Part shown: piece by piece, positions 16,465 to 25,230 of the stretch
Position numbering within the stretch: the first letter of the stretch is position 1
Layout of the letters: every line of letters begins with the position of its first letter
Source: Streptomyces sp. Root431
GTDB taxonomy: Bacteria > Actinomycetota > Actinomycetes > Streptomycetales > Streptomycetaceae
Assembly (NCBI RefSeq): GCF_001426585.1
Contig: NZ_LMEI01000001.1
Coordinates: 433,317 to 497,316, forward strand
Direction: 5' to 3'
DNA length: 64,000 bases
Notes under the pieces: generated by a model
Told to the model about the DNA's origin: nothing
Database searches by the model: none
Seen by the model: only the letters and a program-made list of their open reading frames with translations
Made by a program: the position numbers and the translations under genes

Positions 16465-18702
16465 TCAGTCCCTCCGCCAGGTGGCGGGCGGGCCCGCGAG
16501 TTCCTGGTCGTCGTCCGGCTTCGCCGGGTCGGCGGCCGTGGCCGTGCCCGTGCCCGTGCCGTCCTGCTCCTTCAGCGGGTCCACCTTCTGCGCCTCGGGG
16601 TCGTACGGCTTGATCTTCGGGGCGTCGATGGAGCCGTCGGCCTCGATCTTCGGCAGGGCCTGCTGCGGCTGCGGCAGCAGGGCCTTCTTCAGGTCCTGGT
16701 TGCCGGCGTCGTCGAGTCCGTAGAGCGCGTCGTAGATGTTGCGCACGGCGGGGCCGGAGGCGCCGGAGCCCGTACCACCCTGGGCGATCGTCATGATGAT
16801 CGAGTAGTCCTTGGTGTACGTGGCGAACCACGAGGTCGTCTGCTTGCCGTAGACCTCGGCCGTACCCGTCTTGGCGTGCATCGGGATCTTGTCCTGCGGC
16901 CAGCCGCCGAATCGCCAGGCGGCCGTACCGCGGGTGGCGACTCCCGCGAGGGCTTCCTCTATCAACGCCTGCGTCTTGGCGTCCATGGGGAGCCTGCCGT
17001 GGGACTTGGGCTTGATCTCGGTGACCTTCTTGCCGTCGGGGCTGATGATCGCCTTGCCGACGGTGGGGTTCCAGAGGGTGCCGCCGTTGGCGATGGCCGC
17101 GTAGATGGTGGCCATCTGGATCGGCGTGACGAGGGTGTCGCCCTGGCCGATGGAGTAGTTGACGGAGTCACCGGCGCGCATGAGGTTGCCTTCGAGGCAG
17201 TTCTCGTAGGAGAGCTGCTGGACGTAGGTGCCGCCGCGCTTGCCGATCTTGCACCAGTAGTCCTTGTTGGCCGCCCAGAAGTCCTGCTTCCACTTCCGGT
17301 CGGGGACGCGGCCCGTGACCTCGTTGGGGAGGTCGATGCCGGTCTCGGCGCCGAGGCCGAACTGATGGGCCGTCTTGTAGAACCAGTCCTTGGCGTCCTT
17401 CTTCGGCTTCATGCCGCCGTCGTTCAGCCACTGCTGGTGGGAGAGGGCGTAGTAGACGGTGTCGCAGGAGACCTCGAGGGCCTGGCCGAGGGTGATGGAG
17501 CCGTGGCCCTGGGACTCGAAGTTCTTGAAGACCTGGCCGCCGATGGCGTACGAGGAGGGGCACGGGTAGCGCCCGTTGAACTCGTATCCGGCGTTGACGG
17601 CGGCGGTCGTCGGGATGACCTTGAAGATCGAGCCGGGGGCGGCCTGGCCCTGGATGGCCCGGTTGAGGAGCGGGAAGTTGGAGTCCTTGCCGGTGAGGGC
17701 CGCGTAGTCCTTGGCGGAGATGCCGCCGACCCAGGCGTTGGGGTCGTAGTCGGGCTGCGAGGCCATGGCGACGATCCGGCCGGTCTTGTTCTCCATGACG
17801 ACGACGGCGCCGGAGTCGGCCTTGTAGTTCTCGTTGGTGTTCTTGTCGTGGACCTTGCGGGCCTCCACCATCGCGTTGTGCAGCTCCCACTCGGCGACCG
17901 CCTGGACGCGGGCGTCGATGGAGGTGACGACGTTGGAGCCGGGGACCGCGGGGTCGTTCTTGGCCTGGCCGATGACGCGGCCGAGGTTGTCGACCTCGTA
18001 GCGGGTGACGCCGGCCTTGCCGCGCAGCTCCTTGTCGTACGTGCGCTCCAGGCCGGAGCGGCCGATCTGGTCGGAGCGGAGGAACGGCGAGTCGCTGTCC
18101 TTGGCCTTCTCGATCTCGGCGTCGGTGACGGGCGAGAGGTAGCCGAGGACCTGGGAGGTGCGGGACTTGCCGGGGGCCGGGTAGCGGCGGACGGCGGTCG
18201 GTTCGGCGGTGATGCCGGGGAAGTCCTCGGCGCGCTCGCGGATCTGGAGGGCCTGCTGGGTGGTGGCCTCGTCGGTGACGGGGATCGGCTGGTACGGCGA
18301 ACCGTTCCAGCAGGGCTTGGGCGTCTTGGAGTCGCAGAGCCGGATCTTGTTGATGACCTCGTCGGGCTTCATGTCGAGGACGTCGGCGAGCCGGGTCAGG
18401 ACGGCCTTGCCGCGGTCCTTCATCTTCATGAGCTCGGTGCGGGACGCGGAGACCACGAGCCGGGTCTCGTTGTCGGCGAGCGGGACGCCCCGGGCGTCGA
18501 GGACGGAGCCGCGGACGGCGGGCTGGACGACCTGCTGGACGTGGTTGTTCTTCGCCTCGTCCGTGTACTCCTTGCCGTTGCGGATCTGGAGGTACCAGAG
18601 GCGGCCCCCCAGGGTCAGGAGCAGCGAGAAGACGAGGATCTGGATGACGACGAGCCGGATCTGGACCCGCGGGGTCCGCCCGGTCTCGGGGATGTTGCTC
18701 AT
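16465..18702 (-). CDS. mrdA: Class B penicillin-binding protein 2
   Basis: The product has 745 residues. It has a short cytoplasmic N-terminus, one membrane anchor (about residues 16-38, IRLVVIQILVFSLLLTLGG), a dimerisation domain (50-290) and a transpeptidase domain (315-680). The catalytic motifs are intact: SxxK at Ser358 (APGSIFK), SxD at Ser412-Cys-Asp414 (SCDTVYY, the usual PBP2 form of SxN) and KTG at Lys611 (HAKTGTAEV). The transpeptidase cross-links peptidoglycan laid down by RodA. The C-terminal 75 residues are Pro/Asp/Lys-rich and probably extracellular and flexible. The gene is 19 bases after mreD and four before rodA. Confidence 0.96.
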   Translation of the reverse strand: MSNIPETGRTPRVQIRLVVIQILVFSLLLTLGGRLWYLQIRNGKEYTDEAKNNHVQQVVQPAVRGSVLDARGVPLADNETRLVVSASRTELMKMKDRGKAVLTRLADVLDMKPDEVINKIRLCDSKTPKPCWNGSPYQPIPVTDEATTQQALQIRERAEDFPGITAEPTAVRRYPAPGKSRTSQVLGYLSPVTDAEIEKAKDSDSPFLRSDQIGRSGLERTYDKELRGKAGVTRYEVDNLGRVIGQAKNDPAVPGSNVVTSIDARVQAVAEWELHNAMVEARKVHDKNTNENYKADSGAVVVMENKTGRIVAMASQPDYDPNAWVGGISAKDYAALTGKDSNFPLLNRAIQGQAAPGSIFKVIPTTAAVNAGYEFNGRYPCPSSYAIGGQVFKNFESQGHGSITLGQALEVSCDTVYYALSHQQWLNDGGMKPKKDAKDWFYKTAHQFGLGAETGIDLPNEVTGRVPDRKWKQDFWAANKDYWCKIGKRGGTYVQQLSYENCLEGNLMRAGDSVNYSIGQGDTLVTPIQMATIYAAIANGGTLWNPTVGKAIISPDGKKVTEIKPKSHGRLPMDAKTQALIEEALAGVATRGTAAWRFGGWPQDKIPMHAKTGTAEVYGKQTTSWFATYTKDYSIIMTIAQGGTGSGASGPAVRNIYDALYGLDDAGNQDLKKALLPQPQQALPKIEADGSIDAPKIKPYDPEAQKVDPLKEQDGTGTGTATAADPAKPDDDQELAGPPATWRRD

Positions 18703-18721
18703 ACTGCCGGGACCCCCTCGG

Positions 18722-19390
18722 TCACAGTCGCTTGACTCCCTTGATGCGTCCGGCCCGTGAGGCGCGGCTGCGGGCGGCCTTCACGCGCAGGCCGCCGCGC
18801 TGGTTGCCGATCCGCAGGCCGGTGCCGGAGGAGAGCCAGCCGGAGGCCACGTCGGCGCCGTTGCCCCCGCCGGCGTCGGCGAGCGGATCGTTCTCGGCGC
18901 GCCGGGCCAGGGCCATGATGAGCGGCACGGTGAAGGGCGCGAGGAGCAGGTCGTAGACCGCCGCGGTGAACAGCAGGAAGCCGAGGCCCACATGGCGGGC
19001 GGCGGTGTCTCCGACGAGGGCGCCCACGCCCGCGTAGAGGAGCGTGGAGCCGACGGCCGCGGCGACGACGACGGCCATGGGGCCGGTCGCGGAGGTCAGC
19101 CGGCCGTTCTCGGGCTTGGCGAGGCCGACCAGGTAGCCGATGACGCAGAGCACGAGGGCGTAGCGGCCGGCGGCGTGGTCGGCGGGCGGGGCGAGGTCGG
19201 CGAGGAGACCGGCGGTGAAGCCGATGAGGGAGCCGCTGACGGGGCCGTAGACCAGGGCGAGGGCGACGACGGTCAGGAGGACCAGGTCGGGGACGGCGCC
19301 GGGGAGTTGGAGGCGGGCCAGGACGGAGACCTGGACGACGAGGGAGACGACGATCAGGGTCGCGGAGAGGAGGATGCGGTTGAACTTCAC
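18722..19390 (-). CDS. mreD: Rod shape-determining protein MreD
   Basis: The product has 222 residues, longer than the usual 160-180. It has five or six hydrophobic segments between residues 5 and 160 (SATLIVVSLVVQVSVLARL, LPGAVPDLVLLTVVALALVY, GSLIGFTAGLLADLAPP). GFTAGLLADL is the family's conserved loop. The last 60 residues are Gly/Ser then Arg/Lys-rich and likely cytoplasmic, an actinobacterial extension. MreD is a membrane scaffold linking MreC to the wall-synthesis complex. Its ATG overlaps the mreC stop by four bases, which indicates translational coupling. Confidence 0.92.
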   Translation of the reverse strand: MKFNRILLSATLIVVSLVVQVSVLARLQLPGAVPDLVLLTVVALALVYGPVSGSLIGFTAGLLADLAPPADHAAGRYALVLCVIGYLVGLAKPENGRLTSATGPMAVVVAAAVGSTLLYAGVGALVGDTAARHVGLGFLLFTAAVYDLLLAPFTVPLIMALARRAENDPLADAGGGNGADVASGWLSSGTGLRIGNQRGGLRVKAARSRASRAGRIKGVKRL

Positions 19391-20370
19391 GGTGTCGCGT
19401 CCCCCTGGTCCTGGCCCTGCTGGTTCTCGTTCGGCTTCTGCCCGTCGGCGGGCTTCTGTCCGTCCGGTGGCGGCGGGCTGACCGTGACGGTGACGGTCGG
19501 CGCGGGCTTGGGCTTCTGCGGCAGGACCGTGTCGCGGGGGTCCGAGCGCGGGGCCTGGACGACGACGCCGACGATGTCGAGCTTGGTGAAGCCGACGTAC
19601 GGGCGGACGTAGATGTTACGGGTCAGGCCGCCGCCCGCCGGGTCGACGCGCACGACCTCGCCGACCGGGACGCCGGGCACGAAGGGCTTGTCCGCGCGCG
19701 AGCCGAAGGTGACGAGCCGGTCGCCGGTCTTCACCTTGGCCTTGCCGTTGAGGAGCTGGACGAGCAGGGGGCCGTCGCCCTGGCCGGTGGCGAAGCCGAG
19801 TTCGTCGCTCTTCTCCATGCGCGTGCCGACGGTGAAGTCGGGGTCGTTGGCGAGGAGGACCGTGGAGGTGGACGGGCCGACGGTGGTGACGCGGCCGACG
19901 AGTCCGGAGCCGTTGAGCACGGTCATGTCCCGCTTGATGCCGTCGCGGGCGCCGACGTCGACGGTGACCGTCCAGGAGAAGCCCTGGGCCGCTCCTATGG
20001 CGATGACCTGGGCGCCCTTGATGCCGTACTGCCCGGCGCCGGCCGTCTTGAGCATGGAGTCGAGCTCGCGCAGCCGGTTGCGGTTGCGGTCGTCGCTGCC
20101 GAGCTCGGCCTTGAGCTGGGCGTTCTCCTTCTCCAGGGCGGCGATCCGGGTGTGCCGCTCACCGGAGTCGCGGACCGCGCCTATGGCGTTCCCGATGGGG
20201 TCGACGGCCGCCGCCACACCGTTCTCGACGGGCCCGAAGACCGCGGCGGCGGCCTGTCGGGCACCGTCGACGGGTGACTCCTGGCCTCCGCGGATGTCCA
20301 CCGTGATCAGTGCGAACGCGATGGCGATCAGCAGCACCAGGAGCAGCCGGCTCTCTCGTGTGTCCCTCAC
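19387..20370 (-). CDS. mreC: Rod shape-determining protein MreC
   Basis: The product has 327 residues: one N-terminal anchor (residues 8-24, LLLVLLIAIAFALITVD), a coiled coil (about 68-92, HTRIAALEKENAQLKAELGS) and two beta-barrel domains (100-270). Conserved segments include DVGARDGIKRDMTVLNGSGLVGRV and FVPGVPVGEVVRVD. The tail (285-327) is Pro/Gln/Lys-rich. MreC is a periplasm-side scaffold binding class B PBPs. I chose the GTG at 20368-20370, which starts VRDTRESRLLL. The reading frame is open upstream but shows no family similarity. Eighty-eight bases separate it from mreB. Confidence 0.92.
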   Translation of the reverse strand: MRDTRESRLLLVLLIAIAFALITVDIRGGQESPVDGARQAAAAVFGPVENGVAAAVDPIGNAIGAVRDSGERHTRIAALEKENAQLKAELGSDDRNRNRLRELDSMLKTAGAGQYGIKGAQVIAIGAAQGFSWTVTVDVGARDGIKRDMTVLNGSGLVGRVTTVGPSTSTVLLANDPDFTVGTRMEKSDELGFATGQGDGPLLVQLLNGKAKVKTGDRLVTFGSRADKPFVPGVPVGEVVRVDPAGGGLTRNIYVRPYVGFTKLDIVGVVVQAPRSDPRDTVLPQKPKPAPTVTVTVSPPPPDGQKPADGQKPNENQQGQDQGDATP

Positions 20371-20458
20371 GTGCGGCGGCCGTGCCTTTCCTCGTGGTTC
20401 GTTTTCGGCTGTGCTTGTTCTCTTGTCGGGTTCCGCGTGGTGCGTTCGTGCGGTGGTG

Positions 20459-21478
20459 CTAGCGGCGCGGCTGGGCGTCCAGGACCTGCTGGAGGGCCTC
20501 GAACTCCTCCACGCACTTGCCGGAGCCGAGCGCCACCGAGTCCAGCGGGTCCTCGGCGATGTGGATCGGCATGCCGGTCTCACGGCGGAGCCGCTCGTCG
20601 AGGCCGCGGAGCAGTGCGCCTCCACCGGTGAGAACGATGCCGCGGTCCATGACGTCACCGGAGAGCTCCGGCGGGCACTTGTCCAGGGTCGTCTTCACGG
20701 CGTCGACGATCGCGTTCACCGGCTCCTCGATGGCCTTGCGGACCTCGGCGGCCGAGATGACCACGGTCTTGGGCAGGCCGGAGACGAGGTCGCGGCCGCG
20801 GATCTCGGTGTGCTCGTCGTTGTCGAGGTCGTAGGCCGAGCCGATGGTGATCTTGATCTGCTCGGCGGTCCGCTCACCGAGGAGGAGCGAGTACTCCTTC
20901 TTGATGTGCTGGATGATCGCGTTGTCCAGCTCGTCGCCGGCGACCCGGATCGACTGTGCCGTGACGATTCCGCCGAGGGAGATGACGGCGACCTCGGTGG
21001 TGCCGCCGCCGATGTCGACGACCATGTTGCCGGTGGCCTCGTGGACGGGGAGGCCCGAGCCGATGGCCGCCGCCATGGGCTCCTCGATGATGTGCACCTG
21101 GCGGGCGCCGGCCTGCGTGGAGGCCTCGATGACGGCGCGGCGCTCCACGCCGGTGATGCCGGAGGGCACGCAGACGACGACGCGGGGGCGGGCCAGGTAG
21201 CGGCGCTTGTGGATCTTGAGGATGAAGTAGCGGAGCATCCGCTCGGTGATCTCGAAGTCGGCGATCACGCCGTCCTTGAGCGGGCGGACGGCGACGATGT
21301 TGCCGGGTGTCCGGCCGATCATCTTCTTCGCCTCGGCACCGACCGCCAGGATGCCGCCGGTGTTGGTGTTGATCGCGACGACGGACGGCTCGTTCAGAAC
21401 GATGCCCCGCCCCCTGACGTACACCAGCGTGTTGGCGGTCCCGAGGTCGACAGCCATGTCACGGCCGATGAACGACAT
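20459..21478 (-). CDS. mreB: Actin-like rod shape-determining protein MreB
   Basis: The product has 339 residues. It has the actin-fold phosphate-1 motif ([13 protein letters not shown]), the connect-1/phosphate-2 region ([18 protein letters not shown]) and the adenosine motif ([15 protein letters not shown]). MreB filaments organise wall synthesis. In Streptomyces the protein is dispensable for hyphal growth but needed for normal spore walls. The ATG at 21476-21478 is preferred because AAGGGG lies upstream and it begins [13 protein letters not shown], the usual N-terminus. An ATG further upstream is in frame but unlikely. It is the first gene of the mre unit and has its own 5' region of about 150 bases. 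Confidence 0.97.
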   Translation of the reverse strand: MSFIGRDMAVDLGTANTLVYVRGRGIVLNEPSVVAINTNTGGILAVGAEAKKMIGRTPGNIVAVRPLKDGVIADFEITERMLRYFILKIHKRRYLARPRVVVCVPSGITGVERRAVIEASTQAGARQVHIIEEPMAAAIGSGLPVHEATGNMVVDIGGGTTEVAVISLGGIVTAQSIRVAGDELDNAIIQHIKKEYSLLLGERTAEQIKITIGSAYDLDNDEHTEIRGRDLVSGLPKTVVISAAEVRKAIEEPVNAIVDAVKTTLDKCPPELSGDVMDRGIVLTGGGALLRGLDERLRRETGMPIHIAEDPLDSVALGSGKCVEEFEALQQVLDAQPRR

Positions 21479-21631
21479 TGAGTTCCCCTTGATTTCCCAT
21501 GGCTGAGAGTGGTGCGGCGTGGAGTTTTCCATCGTAGTGCCGCCCGCGCGGATGCCGCGCGTTGGTCCACCTCAGTACTGGTGACGGCAGGACGCGGCGA
21601 TCCGTTCCCGGGATTGGCGTTCATATGCCTG

Positions 21632-21660
21632 GGGGCGACCGAAATTCCTTCGGTCGCCCC
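21632..21660. terminator. Hairpin between ndk and mreB
   Basis: A perfect 12-bp inverted repeat (GGGGCGACCGAA, five-base loop, complement) lies 76 bases past the ndk stop on the minus strand and about 150 bases before mreB. It most likely ends the folC-ndk transcript and insulates mreB. Confidence 0.75.
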
Positions 21661-21736
21661 ACAGGGTTGTGCTGATCGACTGACGCCGGGTCAGCACCGG
21701 ATCTGCGCGATCGTACGGATCGACAGGTCCGTCGGA

Positions 21737-22150
21737 TCAGACGAGACCCGGGAAGAAGATCTTCAGCTCGCGGAGCGCCGACTCCTCGGAGTCCGAGGCG
21801 TGGATCAGGTTCTCACGGACGATGGTGCCGAAGTCGCCCCGGATGGAGCCGGGCGCGGCGGCGATCGGGTCGGTCGGGCCCGCGAGCTGGCGGACGCCCT
21901 CGATGACGCGCTCGCCCTCGACGACAAGTGCGACGACCGGACCGGAGGCCATGAAGCCCATCAGCGGCTCGTAGAAGGGCTTGCCCTTGTGCTCGCCGTA
22001 GTGCTGCTCCAGCGTGTCCTGGTCCAGCTCGCGCAGCTCCAGGGCCGCGAGGGTCCAGCCGGCCTTGCGCTCGATACGACCGATGATCTCGCCGATCAGG
22101 CCACGGCGGACGGCGTCGGGCTTGAGCAGGACGAGCGTGCGCTGGCTCAC
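21737..22150 (-). CDS. ndk: Nucleoside diphosphate kinase
   Basis: The 137-residue product has the standard length. It shows RTLVLLKPDAVRRGLIGEII and the active-site segment ENLIHASDS, in which His117 is the residue phosphorylated during the ping-pong transfer of phosphate from ATP to nucleoside diphosphates. It lies 66 bases after the DUF4233 gene, in the usual actinobacterial folC-DUF4233-ndk order. Confidence 0.97.
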   Translation of the reverse strand: MSQRTLVLLKPDAVRRGLIGEIIGRIERKAGWTLAALELRELDQDTLEQHYGEHKGKPFYEPLMGFMASGPVVALVVEGERVIEGVRQLAGPTDPIAAAPGSIRGDFGTIVRENLIHASDSEESALRELKIFFPGLV

Positions 22151-22216
22151 GGGGGAACTCCTTCGGAAAAGCGGTGTGCGGGACCTCCGAGGCTACAGGT
22201 CCCGCACGCCCCTCGA

Positions 22217-22600
22217 TTACGCAGCGTCAGGCCCTGCCGTGGCCTGTGCGGGCTGCGCGGGCTGCGCGCCCTGCGACTCGGCCCAACGCGCCTTGATGTC
22301 GTCGACCTTGCGGCCGTAGTGCACCGAGGCCCACCACAGGACGGCGAAGGCCGCCCCGAGGACGTACATGACCGGCACGAAGAAACCGCTGGCGATCAGG
22401 CCGATCTGGAGGGCCCAGCCGAGCTGCACACCGCCGGGACGGGTGACCATCCCGCACAGCAGCACCGAGAGGACCATCGCGACACCGCAGACCCACCAGA
22501 CGGTGGACATCTCCAGGCTGTCGTCCTTCATGGCGACGAGACCGGCGAAGCCGATCACGAAGAACTCGCCGATGAGCGTCGAGGAACAGAGCACGCGCAT
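22217..22600 (-). CDS. DUF4233 membrane protein
   Basis: The product has 127 residues and three or four hydrophobic segments, opening MRVLCSSTLIGEFFVIGFAG. The family is defined by its place between folC and ndk in actinobacteria and has no established function. The C-terminus is a short Ala/Gln-rich tail. It starts four bases after the folC stop and is almost certainly co-translated with it. Confidence 0.88.
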   Translation of the reverse strand: MRVLCSSTLIGEFFVIGFAGLVAMKDDSLEMSTVWWVCGVAMVLSVLLCGMVTRPGGVQLGWALQIGLIASGFFVPVMYVLGAAFAVLWWASVHYGRKVDDIKARWAESQGAQPAQPAQATAGPDAA

Positions 22601-22604
22601 CGGT

Positions 22605-24104
22605 TCAGCCCCTTCGCAGCAGCAGTCGGGCGTCGCCGACCGTGAAGATCGAACCGGTCACGAGGACTCCCGCGCCGCCGTACTCGGCCTCTTCCTCCGC
22701 GAGGGTGATGGCCGCTTCCAGCGCGTCGGGCAGCCGCGGCTCGACGACGACCCGGTCCTCGCCGAAGACCTCGACCGCGATCGCGGCGAGCGCGTCGACG
22801 TCGGTGGCCCGCGGGTTGGAGTTCGCCGTGATCACGACCTCCGCGAAGATCGGCTCGAAGGCCTCCAGGAGACCCCGGGCGTCCTTGTCGGCGCTCGTGG
22901 AGACCACGCCGACGAGCCGCGAGAAGCCGAAGGACTCGCTCACGCCCTCCGCCGTCGCCCGAGCGCCGTGCGGGTTGTGCGCGGCGTCCAGGATCACCGT
23001 CGGGGAGGAACGGACGATCTCCAGACGGCCGGGCGAGGCGACCTGGGCGAAGGCCCGGCGGACCGTGTCCGCGTCCAGGGTCCTCGCGTGGTCCGAGCCG
23101 ATCCCGAAGAAGGCCTCGACCGCGGCGAGCGCCACGGCCGCGTTGCGCGCCTGGTACGCGCCGTGCAGCGGCAGGAAGACGCCGTCGTACTCGCCGCCGA
23201 GACCACGCAGGGTGAGGAGCTGCCCGCCGACCGCGACCTCGCGGGAGACGATGCCGAACTCCATGCCCTCGCGGGCGACGGTGGCGTCCGCCTCGACGGC
23301 CTTCTTCAGCAGGACCTGGGCCGCGTCCACCGGCTGCTGGGCCAGGATGACGGTCGCGCCCTGCTTGATGATCCCGGACTTCTCGCCGGCGATCTCGGCG
23401 GTCGTCCCGCCGAGCCGGTCGGTGTGGTCGAGGTCGATCGGGGTGACGACGGCGACGGAGGCGTCGATGACGTTCGTCGCGTCCCAGGTGCCTCCCATGC
23501 CGACCTCGACGACGGCCACGTCGACCGGCGCGTCGGCGAAGGCCGCGTACGCCATTCCGGTGAGGACCTCGAAGAAGGAGAGGCGGTACTCCTCGCGGGC
23601 GTCGACCAGCTCCACGTACGGCTTGACGTCCTGGTACGTCTCGACGAACCGCTCGGCGGAGATCGGGGCGCCGTCCAGGCTGATCCGCTCGGTGATCGTC
23701 TGCACGTGCGGCGAGGTGTACCGCCCGGTGCGCAGCTCGAAGGCGCCGAGCAGCGCCTCGATCATGCGGGCCGTCGACGTCTTGCCGTTGGTGCCGGTGA
23801 TGTGGATCGAGGGGTACGCGCGCTGCGGCTCGCCGAGCACGTCCATCAGGGCCGCGATCCGCGTGACGGAGGGCTCCAGCTTGGTCTCGCCCCAGCGGGT
23901 GGACAGCTCGGTCTCGACCTCGCGCAGCGCCTTGTCGAGCTCCGGGTCCTCGGGACGGCTCGGCACGGGGTCGCCCTGGACCGGGCCCGCCTGTGCGCGC
24001 AGGGTGCGGCTGCCGGCCTCGATCACCGCCAGGTCGGGGTCACGGGTGGTTTCGGCGTCGACGATGTCGTCGAACTGGTCACTCGGGTCGCTCGGCTCAC
24101 TCAC
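22605..24104 (-). CDS. folC: Folylpolyglutamate synthase / dihydrofolate synthase
   Basis: The product has 499 residues. A non-conserved acidic N-terminal 50 residues precede the Mur-ligase-type fold. The P-loop is GTNGKTS at 104-110. GRYTSPHVQTITERI and VVEVGMGGTWDATNVID are family signatures, and VILDAAHNPHGARAT marks the C-terminal domain. The enzyme adds glutamates to folates, and in bifunctional forms also joins dihydropteroate to glutamate. It heads the folC-DUF4233-ndk unit, divergent from the Mbl-like gene. Confidence 0.95.
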   Translation of the reverse strand: MSEPSDPSDQFDDIVDAETTRDPDLAVIEAGSRTLRAQAGPVQGDPVPSRPEDPELDKALREVETELSTRWGETKLEPSVTRIAALMDVLGEPQRAYPSIHITGTNGKTSTARMIEALLGAFELRTGRYTSPHVQTITERISLDGAPISAERFVETYQDVKPYVELVDAREEYRLSFFEVLTGMAYAAFADAPVDVAVVEVGMGGTWDATNVIDASVAVVTPIDLDHTDRLGGTTAEIAGEKSGIIKQGATVILAQQPVDAAQVLLKKAVEADATVAREGMEFGIVSREVAVGGQLLTLRGLGGEYDGVFLPLHGAYQARNAAVALAAVEAFFGIGSDHARTLDADTVRRAFAQVASPGRLEIVRSSPTVILDAAHNPHGARATAEGVSESFGFSRLVGVVSTSADKDARGLLEAFEPIFAEVVITANSNPRATDVDALAAIAVEVFGEDRVVVEPRLPDALEAAITLAEEEAEYGGAGVLVTGSIFTVGDARLLLRRG

Positions 24105-24204
24105 GGGCCCAGTCTACGGAGGGGTACCGACAGGACCATGGACCCACCCCTTTCGGGACTTTCGGTCCCCCGTCCGCCGAAGCCGCCGGGCAAACTTGGC
24201 GATC

Positions 24205-25227
24205 ATGGACATAGGGATCGACCTCGGCACGGCCAACACGCTCCTCTACGCCCGGGGCCAGGGCATCGTGCTCAACGAGCCGTCCGTGGTGGCGGTCCAG
24301 GAGGGCTCGCGGCAGGCGCTCGCGGTCGGCACCGAGGCGAAGGAGACGATCGGCCGAACACCCGGTTCGATCAGCGCGATCCGCCCCCTGAAGGACGGCG
24401 TGATCAGCGATTACGAGGCAGCCGAGGAGATGATCCGGCACTTCGTGCGCAAGGCCGTCCCGGGCCGCCGCCGGCCCCGCACCCGGATGGTGGTCTGCGT
24501 GCCGAGCGGGGTGACCCCGGTCGAGCGGCGGGCGATCGTGCACGCCTCGCTGTCGGCGGGGGCGCGGGCGGTGCACCTCATCGAGGAGCCGATGGCGGCG
24601 GCGATCGGGGCGGGACTCCCGGTCTCCGACCCGCGCGGCTCGATGGTCGTCGACATCGGCGGCGGGACGACCGAGGTGGCGGTGATCTCGCTGGGCGGGA
24701 TCGTCACGGCCCAGTCGCTGCGGGTGGGCGGCGACCGCCTCGACGCGGCCATCACCGACTTCGTCCGCAAGGAGCACTCGCTCCTCATCGGCGAGCGCAC
24801 GGCCGAGGACGTCAAGGTCGCGATCGGCTCGGCGTGGCCGGTGCCGGGCGAGGAGGAGCGGGAGCGGCGGACCTTCACCGTGCGGGGGCGGGAGAAGGTC
24901 AGCGGGCTGCCCCGGACGGTGGAGCTGACGGTGCCCGAGGTGCGGGAGGCGCTGGACGAGCCGGTGGAGGCGATCATCGCGGCGGTGCGGGCGACGCTCG
25001 AGGAGTGCCCGCCGGAGCTGTCCGGCGACGTGATGGAGCACGGCATCGTCCTGACCGGCGGCGGGGCGCTGCTGCCGGGCCTCGACCTGCGGCTGGCCTC
25101 CGCGACGGAGATCCCGGTCTTCGTCGCCGACCGGCCGCTGGACTGCGTGGCGCTGGGCTCGGGCCGGTGCGTGGAGGACTTCGACAGCCTTCAGCGGGTC
25201 ATGGGGAAGGCGGAGCGGGTCCGCTGA
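24205..25227 (+). CDS. mbl: Second MreB/Mbl-family actin homologue
   Basis: The product has 340 residues and is clearly homologous to mreB at 20459. It has intact actin-fold motifs: [36 protein letters not shown], and [17 protein letters not shown]. It differs from MreB by an Arg/Glu-rich loop (about 208-225, VPGEEERERRTFTVRGREKV) and by a shorter N-terminus. Streptomycetes encode an Mbl in addition to MreB. In S. coelicolor mbl lies well away from the mre cluster, while here the gene is next to folC, 2.7 kb from mreB. I use the symbol mbl for that subgroup, but it could be another MreB paralogue. The start is the ATG at 24205; no strong ribosome site is visible. It is plus strand, convergent with the kinase at 25231. 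Confidence 0.85.
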   Translation: MDIGIDLGTANTLLYARGQGIVLNEPSVVAVQEGSRQALAVGTEAKETIGRTPGSISAIRPLKDGVISDYEAAEEMIRHFVRKAVPGRRRPRTRMVVCVPSGVTPVERRAIVHASLSAGARAVHLIEEPMAAAIGAGLPVSDPRGSMVVDIGGGTTEVAVISLGGIVTAQSLRVGGDRLDAAITDFVRKEHSLLIGERTAEDVKVAIGSAWPVPGEEERERRTFTVRGREKVSGLPRTVELTVPEVREALDEPVEAIIAAVRATLEECPPELSGDVMEHGIVLTGGGALLPGLDLRLASATEIPVFVADRPLDCVALGSGRCVEDFDSLQRVMGKAERVR

Positions 25228-25230
25228 CGG